Shown here: piece after piece, positions 33,510-37,559 of the stretch | Numbering within the stretch: the first letter of the stretch is position 1 | Layout of the letters: each line of letters begins with the position of its first letter | NCBI GenBank assembly: GCA_001994995.1 | Contig: MDJM01000039.1 | Span: forward strand, 1 to 37,559 | Direction of reading: 5' to 3' | Length of the DNA: 37,559 nucleotides | From: Candidatus Parepulonipiscium sp. PG-Nuni2H_MBin01 | GTDB lineage: Bacteria; Bacillota; Clostridia; Lachnospirales; Cellulosilyticaceae | Translations under genes and position numbers: made by a program | Notes under the pieces: model-generated | Databases searched by the model: none | The model's input: only the letters and a program-made list of their open reading frames with translations | What the model was told of the DNA's origin: nothing

Positions 33510-33910
33510 TTATCCCGACATATTTTTGTTAAAGCTATATAAGTTCTGTACTATTTGTATAAACTTAGTAGAGTGTAGTATATTTCCTAGCATAGTTCTC
33601 CTTTGTCCCACCATCTTTGAGGCATCAATAAGTTGTACCTGCCCTAGTCTATGCTCTGGTTTATCCTTCGGAACAATCCAAATATAAGTTGTAATACCAG
33701 TATTATAAAATGTATCCGTTGATAACTGAATTATTGCATCTAGCCAATCATTTTCTATTAGGTAACGCCTTATTTCGCTTTCGCCACCCCCTGCATCACC
33801 ACTAAAGAGCGGTGAACCATGCCCGTATCTTTTAACTTTGCTAAACCATTTTGCATAAATATCATTTGCCCATCAGATATTTTTGGTAGCCCAGCCATAA
33901 ACCTTCCCTT
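33510..33910 (-). pseudogene. hsdM: Remnant of a type I restriction-modification methyltransferase (hsdM)
   Basis: Read on the minus strand, one frame from about 33907 gives GRFMAGLPKISDGQM. After a frame change near 33830 a second frame reads HGSPLFSGDAGGGESEIRRY, ENDWLDAIIQLSTDTFYNTG and TTYIWIVPKDKP, then GQVQLIDASK, to a stop at 33510-33512. These are successive conserved stretches of HsdM N6-adenine methylases (downstream of the NPPF motif). About ten residues that normally separate the two segments are missing, and both the N-terminal half with the catalytic motif and the C-terminus are gone. It is dead, with no hsdS or hsdR nearby. It fills most of the 712-bp gap before the permease gene. 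Confidence 0.8.
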
Positions 33911-33983
33911 GTCTCCTAGTTATAATTTTTAGATTTATTATATTATACCCCATCACAATAACAAACAATACCTAATCAAACGT

Positions 33984-34013
33984 AAAAAAGACGAGTCAGC
34001 TTACTGATTCGTC
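33984..34013 (-). terminator. Orphan minus-strand terminator
   Basis: GACGAGTCAG (33990-33999) and CTGATTCGTC (34004-34013), loop CTTA, with AAAAAA before it on the plus strand. Read leftward this is a stem followed by T6. No minus-strand gene precedes it, so it may be left from a lost gene or guard against antisense transcription. Confidence 0.6.
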
Positions 34014-34102
34014 TATTAATTTTATCTATTGTTATAAAAGTAAAATTTACGCTACTAATTATTTTTATTAAAGAAATTGGATGAGTTGTATTAAGGACAA
34101 GA

Positions 34103-34125
34103 CTTGTACACATATATTGTACAAG
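34103..34125. promoter_or_regulatory. Palindrome upstream of the purine permease
   Basis: CTTGTACA (34103-34110) and TGTACAAG (34118-34125) with a 7-bp spacer, about 30 bp before the start codon. It could be an operator or an RNA hairpin near the ribosome site. No purine riboswitch consensus was found. Confidence 0.45.
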
Positions 34126-34155
34126 GGCTAAACTCACAAAAAGGAAGGTGATATA

Positions 34156-35616
34156 ATGATAACTAAATTTTTCAAACTTGAGGAACATGGTACAAATGTA
34201 AAAACCGAACTAATAGCGGGAATCACTACTTTCATGACAATGGCGTACATATTAGCTATAAATCCGGCAATACTTTCGGTAACTGGAATGGAAAGTGGAG
34301 CTTTATTTACAGCAACAGCACTAGCAGCTATTATAGGAACAGTGTGTATGGCACTATTTGCAAATTACCCATTTGCATTAGCGCCGGGAATGGGACTTAA
34401 TGCATTTTTTGCTTTTTCTGTAGTACTAGGTATGGGAATTAGTTGGGAAATGGCATTGGCAGCAGTATTTGTGGAAGGTATTATATTTTTATTAATGTCA
34501 TTATTTAATTTAAGAGAAGCTATCTTTAAAGCAATACCTACTAGCTTAAAACATGCAGTGGGCGCAGGGATTGGGATATTTATAGCGTTTATAGGATTTC
34601 AAAATGCAAATATCACTATTTTAGATAGCTCGACTAAAGTAACTGTATTTGAAATTACTAAATACAATGCATTGTTCCCTAGCGAAGCTTATAGTTTCTC
34701 AAATGTAGGTATAACAGTGGCTTTAGCACTTGCAGGAGTTTTATTAACAGCAATAATGCTTGCCAAAAATGTGAAAGGGGCTATTTTATGGGGAATGCTA
34801 ATTACTTATTTTATCGGACTAATTTGTGAATTTACAGGAATATATGTGCCATACTATCCAGTTGATGCTAATAACATTGCATTTTATTCATTAATACCCG
34901 ATTTCTCAAATGGGCTAAGCATTCCAAGTATTAAGCCATTATTATTTAAATTAGATTTTAGCATGTTGTTAACAGCAGAATTTTTTGCGGTAGTTCTTGC
35001 CTTTTTATTTGTGGATTTATTTGATACGTTAGGAACGATTATTGGAGTATCATCAAAAGCGAATATGTTAGATGAAGATGGCAACTTACCACGCATTAAA
35101 GGTGCATTGATGGCAGATGCAGTAGCAACAACAGCAGGAGCGTTGATTGGCACATCTACAACAACAACTTATGTAGAAAGTGCAGCAGGGGTATCAGCAG
35201 GCGGTCGCACAGGTTTAACAGCTTTAGTAACAGCTATACTGTTTGCTCTATCCTTGTTTTTATCACCTATATTTTTAGCTATGCCTTCATTTGCAACTGC
35301 TCCAGCGCTTATAATAGTAGGATTTCTTATGATAGGTTCGGTTAAAGAAATTAACTTTGAAGAAATATCAGAAGGATTGCCAGCATTTTTAACCATTTCA
35401 GCAATGGCCTTCACTTATAGTATTTCAGAAGGGATTGTATTTGGAGTAATTTCATATGTAGTAATCAATGTGGCGACACGTAGATTTGATAAACTAAACT
35501 GCTTATTAGTAGTTATCGCTATTTTGTTTTCAATAAAATATGTTGCTAGCGATTATTTTGCATATTTAGCATTACCAATAATCGTAGTGGCGTATATAAT
35601 AGCAAAACTTAAGTAA
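34156..35616 (+). CDS. NCS2/AzgA-type purine permease
   Basis: 486-residue polytopic transporter (about 12-14 helices) of the AzgA-like nucleobase:cation symporters, which take up hypoxanthine, guanine or adenine (PbuG/PbuO type). Landmarks are TELIAGITTFMTMAYILAINP at the N-terminus, APGMGLNAFFAF, FVDLFDTLGTIIGV, and the substrate-site stretch TTTTYVESAAGVSAGGRTGLTA. ATG behind AAAGGAAGGTG. Monocistronic with its own terminator. The exact base cannot be told from sequence. Confidence 0.92.
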   Translation: MITKFFKLEEHGTNVKTELIAGITTFMTMAYILAINPAILSVTGMESGALFTATALAAIIGTVCMALFANYPFALAPGMGLNAFFAFSVVLGMGISWEMALAAVFVEGIIFLLMSLFNLREAIFKAIPTSLKHAVGAGIGIFIAFIGFQNANITILDSSTKVTVFEITKYNALFPSEAYSFSNVGITVALALAGVLLTAIMLAKNVKGAILWGMLITYFIGLICEFTGIYVPYYPVDANNIAFYSLIPDFSNGLSIPSIKPLLFKLDFSMLLTAEFFAVVLAFLFVDLFDTLGTIIGVSSKANMLDEDGNLPRIKGALMADAVATTAGALIGTSTTTTYVESAAGVSAGGRTGLTALVTAILFALSLFLSPIFLAMPSFATAPALIIVGFLMIGSVKEINFEEISEGLPAFLTISAMAFTYSISEGIVFGVISYVVINVATRRFDKLNCLLVVIAILFSIKYVASDYFAYLALPIIVVAYIIAKLK

Positions 35617-35650
35617 TTAGAGGCGTTACCTATTTTTACACAATAAAAAC

Positions 35651-35678
35651 CCCCTAGACCTTTAGGCTAGGGGAGATT
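35651..35678. terminator. Bidirectional terminator between permease and RHH gene
   Basis: CCCCTAG (35651-35657), loop ACCTTTAGG, CTAGGGG (35667-35673), with A5 before and T5 after. It serves the converging permease and small ribbon-helix-helix transcripts. Confidence 0.85.
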
Positions 35679-35699
35679 TTTGCTATGCTTTTATCTAAA

Positions 35700-35834
35700 T
35701 TAGGCATCAAGTCCTTTCCTAATAAGATGATAAACTGTTTTTGAAAAAGTAGGTAAATTGTGCTTTAGCTTATATTCTTCTATTCTAATTACTAAATCTA
35801 TAGGAAATTTTATTAGTTTTGGTACTCTTTCCAT
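35700..35834 (-). CDS. 44-residue ribbon-helix-helix-like protein
   Basis: A complete small frame: ATG at 35834-35832 behind AAAGGAGCAAAC, stop TAA at 35702-35700. The sequence has a short beta strand PKLIKFP, then PIDLVIRIEEYKLKHNLPTFSKTV, YHLIRKGLDA: the ribbon-helix-helix plan of small CopG/Arc-like DNA-binding proteins. Similar tiny RHH genes accompany some clostridial IS605-type elements (from memory). Its leader is part of the inverted repeat at 35846-35856, suggesting autoregulation. It ends in the shared terminator. Confidence 0.72.
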   Translation of the reverse strand: MERVPKLIKFPIDLVIRIEEYKLKHNLPTFSKTVYHLIRKGLDA

Positions 35835-35845
35835 TGTTTGCTCCT

Positions 35846-35966
35846 TTCAGCAGAATTAAAATATCTATTGACATCTTTTGATACTGAATATATACTTTTA
35901 GCATATCAAAGAAAGGAGATAGAGTCAATGAAGAAAAAAAATAAGTTTAGAATCTATTCTGCTGAA
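35846..35966. repeat. 11-bp inverted repeat bracketing a divergent promoter region
   Basis: TTCAGCAGAAT (35846-35856) and ATTCTGCTGAA (35956-35966) are exact inverse copies, 99 bp apart. The left copy is in the leader of the RHH gene; the right copy is inside the 14-codon frame on the other strand. Possible RHH operator pair or mobile-element sub-terminal repeat. Confidence 0.7.
35868..35896 (+). promoter_or_regulatory. Near-consensus promoter reading toward fructokinase
   Basis: TTGACA (35868-35873), exactly 17 bp, TATACT (35891-35896): the best promoter in the window. It would drive the 14-codon frame and the unassigned region behind it. Confidence 0.8.
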
Positions 35967-35972
35967 CTATAA
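35928..35972 (+). CDS. 14-residue frame: leader peptide or truncated tnpB start
   Basis: ATG at 35928 with AAAGGAG at the right distance opens MKKKNKFRIYSAEL then TAA. KFRIY near the N-terminus is what TnpB proteins begin with (KFRIYP), so this may be the broken start of a tnpB whose body was deleted. A regulatory leader peptide is the alternative. Short length limits certainty. Confidence 0.4.
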   Translation: MKKKNKFRIYSAEL

Positions 35973-36440
35973 AATGAACCACTAAATAAAACATGTCGGT
36001 TATCATTAAAAAATAGTTAATTCTTTAACATTATTAAGGAAGTTATTATTAAATTAACGCAAAGTGAAAGTCTTACGTATGAGCCGGGGAAAAGATAGCG
36101 ATAATATTAAAATCTTATCTATTATTATATTTGCTTATAGTCTAAAATATTAATATATGCTATTTTTACAGAATATAAATAGTAAAAGGTAACACTTTTA
36201 AATTATTAGAACCGTAAACTTACGGCATGAACAACTGTTAAGAGACATCGGTAAAGGTATTAGAATTAATTTTGATTTTTTAAAATAAGAAGGGAGGGCG
36301 TTACAAGTTATAAAATTATAAAGGCTTGATGCATTCTATCAATATTTTATATACATCAGGCGAAAACCAAAAGTACTCAAGTTGCCTCGGCAAAATAGGG
36401 TAAACTTTATAGAGTTTTATAACTTTTATGTAACTAAATT
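35973..36440 (+). ncRNA. Unassigned 468-bp region with RNA-like structure
   Basis: No reading frame of note. In very AT-rich sequence there are GC-rich islands that can form helices: GCCGGGG (36083-36089) with CCTCGGC (36385-36391) across 300 nt; CCGTA-AACT-TACGG (36212-36225); GCTTGATG (36324-36331) with CATCAGGC (36354-36361); TTGCCTCGGCAA (36382-36393). It lies directly downstream of a near-consensus promoter with no terminator before fructokinase. Candidates: a large structured RNA, an omega-RNA/element remnant, or a long leader. Confidence 0.4.
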
Positions 36441-37373
36441 ATGATAACAGCATTAGGAGAAATTTTAATAGATTATACATCAAAAGAACCAGATATAGTC
36501 GAACAAAACGCAGGAGGTGCGCCAGCAAATGTATTAGCATGTGTTGCTAAATTTGGGTTACCCACAGCGTTTATAGGTAAGGTTGGCGACGATACACAAG
36601 GGCATTTTTTAAAAGAAGTAATAGAAGAGGAAGGAATTGATACTAGCGGACTTATAGTGGATAAAAATTATTCAACTACATTAGCACATGTATCATTATC
36701 AGAAACAGGAGAAAGAAGCTTTACGTTTGAAAGAAACCCAGGAGCAGATACGCAGCTTACTAAAGAGGAGTTAAATCAAGATATACTATCTCGAACTAAG
36801 ATATTTCACTTTGGCTCGCTGTCATTAACGAATGAGCCAGCACGGGAGGCAACTTATGAAGCTATAAAAATCGCCAAACAAAATGGCGCAATTATATCTT
36901 ATGACCCTAATTATAGAGCTTTATTATGGGAGTCGCAGGAAGCAGCGATGGAGCAGATGAGAGGGCCACTTGAATTAGTAGATATACTTAAAATTTCAGA
37001 CGAAGAATGCGAGCTTATAACTGGGCATGATGATATAAATGTAAGCTGTAAGCTATTGCTTAACCAAGGAATAAAGGTTGTTGTAATAACACTAGGTAAA
37101 GCTGGTGCTTTAATTGGTCATGACGGGAAAGTTAGACATGTGGTTGGATGTGGTTCAACTGGTGTAGTGGATACAACTGGTGCAGGTGATTCGTTCTGGG
37201 GTGGCTTTTTATATTCTTTGTATAACATTGAGTTTGAGAAAGTAGATATTATCCAATTAGCTGAATGTGCTAAATTTGCTAATGCAGTGGCAAGTTTATG
37301 TATTGAAGAGTTTGGAGCAATTAAAGCTATGCCTACGTTGGAACAAGTATACAGTAGACTTAGAGGCGAATAA
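36441..37373 (+). CDS. scrK: PfkB-family sugar kinase, probably fructokinase
   Basis: 310-residue cytosolic kinase predicted to phosphorylate fructose with ATP. The N-terminal PfkB signature GGAPANVLA starts at 25; FERNPGAD, ISYDPNYRALLW (sugar-site region) and the catalytic DTTGAGDSFWGGF near 240-252 with the base Asp follow. Length matches ScrK (about 310). The ATG at 36441 is followed by the canonical MITALGEILID start, yet no ribosome binding site lies before it (AACTAAATT), unlike almost every other gene here. A TTGCCT near 36382 and AT-rich DNA at 36405-36420 could be a promoter giving a very short leader. No PTS or sucrose gene is adjacent. Confidence 0.85.
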   Translation: MITALGEILIDYTSKEPDIVEQNAGGAPANVLACVAKFGLPTAFIGKVGDDTQGHFLKEVIEEEGIDTSGLIVDKNYSTTLAHVSLSETGERSFTFERNPGADTQLTKEELNQDILSRTKIFHFGSLSLTNEPAREATYEAIKIAKQNGAIISYDPNYRALLWESQEAAMEQMRGPLELVDILKISDEECELITGHDDINVSCKLLLNQGIKVVVITLGKAGALIGHDGKVRHVVGCGSTGVVDTTGAGDSFWGGFLYSLYNIEFEKVDIIQLAECAKFANAVASLCIEEFGAIKAMPTLEQVYSRLRGE

Positions 37374-37406
37374 CATGAGATTTTAGATTGAGAAATTTCT
37401 ATTGAG

Positions 37407-37524
37407 GTCAACTACTCCCACTTATAGAAGTGGGAGCTTGTAAAAGCTCGGTTGACTAGGCTAAGCATTTATTTGCTCCGTTATATTTGATATAGACACC
37501 ATAGAATGATACCCTAGTTCTATG
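37407..37524 (-). ncRNA. Omega-RNA-like right end of a second TnpB element
   Basis: On the minus strand: a stem CATAGAA/TTCTATG (37500-37506 with 37518-37524), a spacer ending in GCTTAGCC, then GTCAAC (37451-37456 side) closing with GTTGAC (37407-37412 side) around a 9-bp perfect hairpin CTCCCACTT-ATAG-AAGTGGGAG (37415-37436). An alternative hairpin GAGCTT-GTAA-AAGCTC (37434-37449) overlaps it. This order matches the 3' end of clostridial IS200/IS605 tnpB genes, where the omega-RNA overlaps the tnpB stop. It differs in sequence from the end at 18-60. Confidence 0.65.
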
Positions 37525-37559
37525 CAACTGTCGTGGCTCTGTAAACAGTCCTAAAGAGT
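37520..37559 (-). CDS. C-terminal tail of tnpB (partial, cut by window edge)
   Basis: The minus-strand frame entering at the right edge reads LFRTVYRATTVA and stops with TAG at 37522-37520, inside the first arm of the omega-RNA stem. Only 12 residues are visible, so the call depends on the adjoining right-end structure. Confidence 0.45.
   Translation of the reverse strand, partial: LFRTVYRATTVA

Noticed and set aside
33976..34188. Minus-strand 70-codon frame
   Set aside because: It overlaps the permease start and its promoter region and the orphan terminator stem; no ribosome site or known motif.
36040..36300. Group II or group I intron fragment
   Set aside because: GAGCCG-like sequence at 36081 first suggested intron domain V, but the matching arm and catalytic triad geometry are missing and no intron-encoded protein is near.

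Overview
The window reads as AT-rich chromosome of a Clostridia-type Firmicute, probably a member of the Lachnospirales or a relative. The grounds are strong AGGAGG-type ribosome binding sites, TTGACA/TATAAT-like promoters, many stem-loop plus T-run terminators, a DUF3881-type protein, the NfeD-FloA-small protein order, Rpn-type nuclease genes, and NamZ/NagZ muropeptide enzymes. No rRNA, tRNA or CRISPR array was seen. Species assignment is inference.

Layout. 1-2591: the tail of an IS200/IS605-like (TnpB) element, then a minus-strand group: uridine phosphorylase, a membrane acyltransferase and a GDSL hydrolase. 2808-5267: a GH18 glycosidase without signal peptide and an Rpn/PD-(D/E)XK nuclease. 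5308-12422: metG, diverging from an HscC-like Hsp70 and a 1081-residue protein with a degenerate J-like N-terminus and a long helical-repeat body. 12481-18263: the most interesting region, a seven-gene operon behind a promoter flanked by palindromes. 18541-20918: membrane protein, NfeD, flotillin FloA and a small basic protein. 20996-25235: NamZ, NagZ (with a 4 x 33-bp C-terminal repeat) and a convergent D,D-carboxypeptidase. 25378-29368: TetR regulator with duplicated promoter/operator, two small zinc-ribbon proteins, a secreted polysaccharide deacetylase and a DUF3881 protein. 29466-33491: an iron-siderophore ABC operon with a structured leader. 33510-34013: a decayed hsdM fragment. 34156-37373: a purine permease, a tiny ribbon-helix-helix gene, about 450 bp of unassigned probably structured sequence and a fructokinase. 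37407-37559: the end of a second, different TnpB element pointing into the window.

Candidate new system (12622-18222). The operon encodes a cysteine-poor member of the 2-hydroxyacyl-CoA dehydratase (HgdB) family, two small membrane proteins with the same design (hydrophobic N-terminus, low-complexity linker, C-terminal helix, final P-x-I-x-Y-T motif), a NapH-type membrane polyferredoxin, a cysteine-rich HgdB/double-cubane-cluster-protein-like reductase, its ASKHA ATPase activator and a CcdA/SafE-like membrane protein with a Cys-rich loop. This looks like an ATP-driven low-potential reductase wired to a membrane electron path. No acyl-CoA pathway gene lies nearby, so the substrate is unknown. 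The presence of the genes and their motifs is seen directly; the joint function is inference.

Other themes are cell-wall turnover (NamZ, NagZ, DacF-like, deacetylase, GH18) and mobile-element debris at both ends and around 35.7-36.4 kb.
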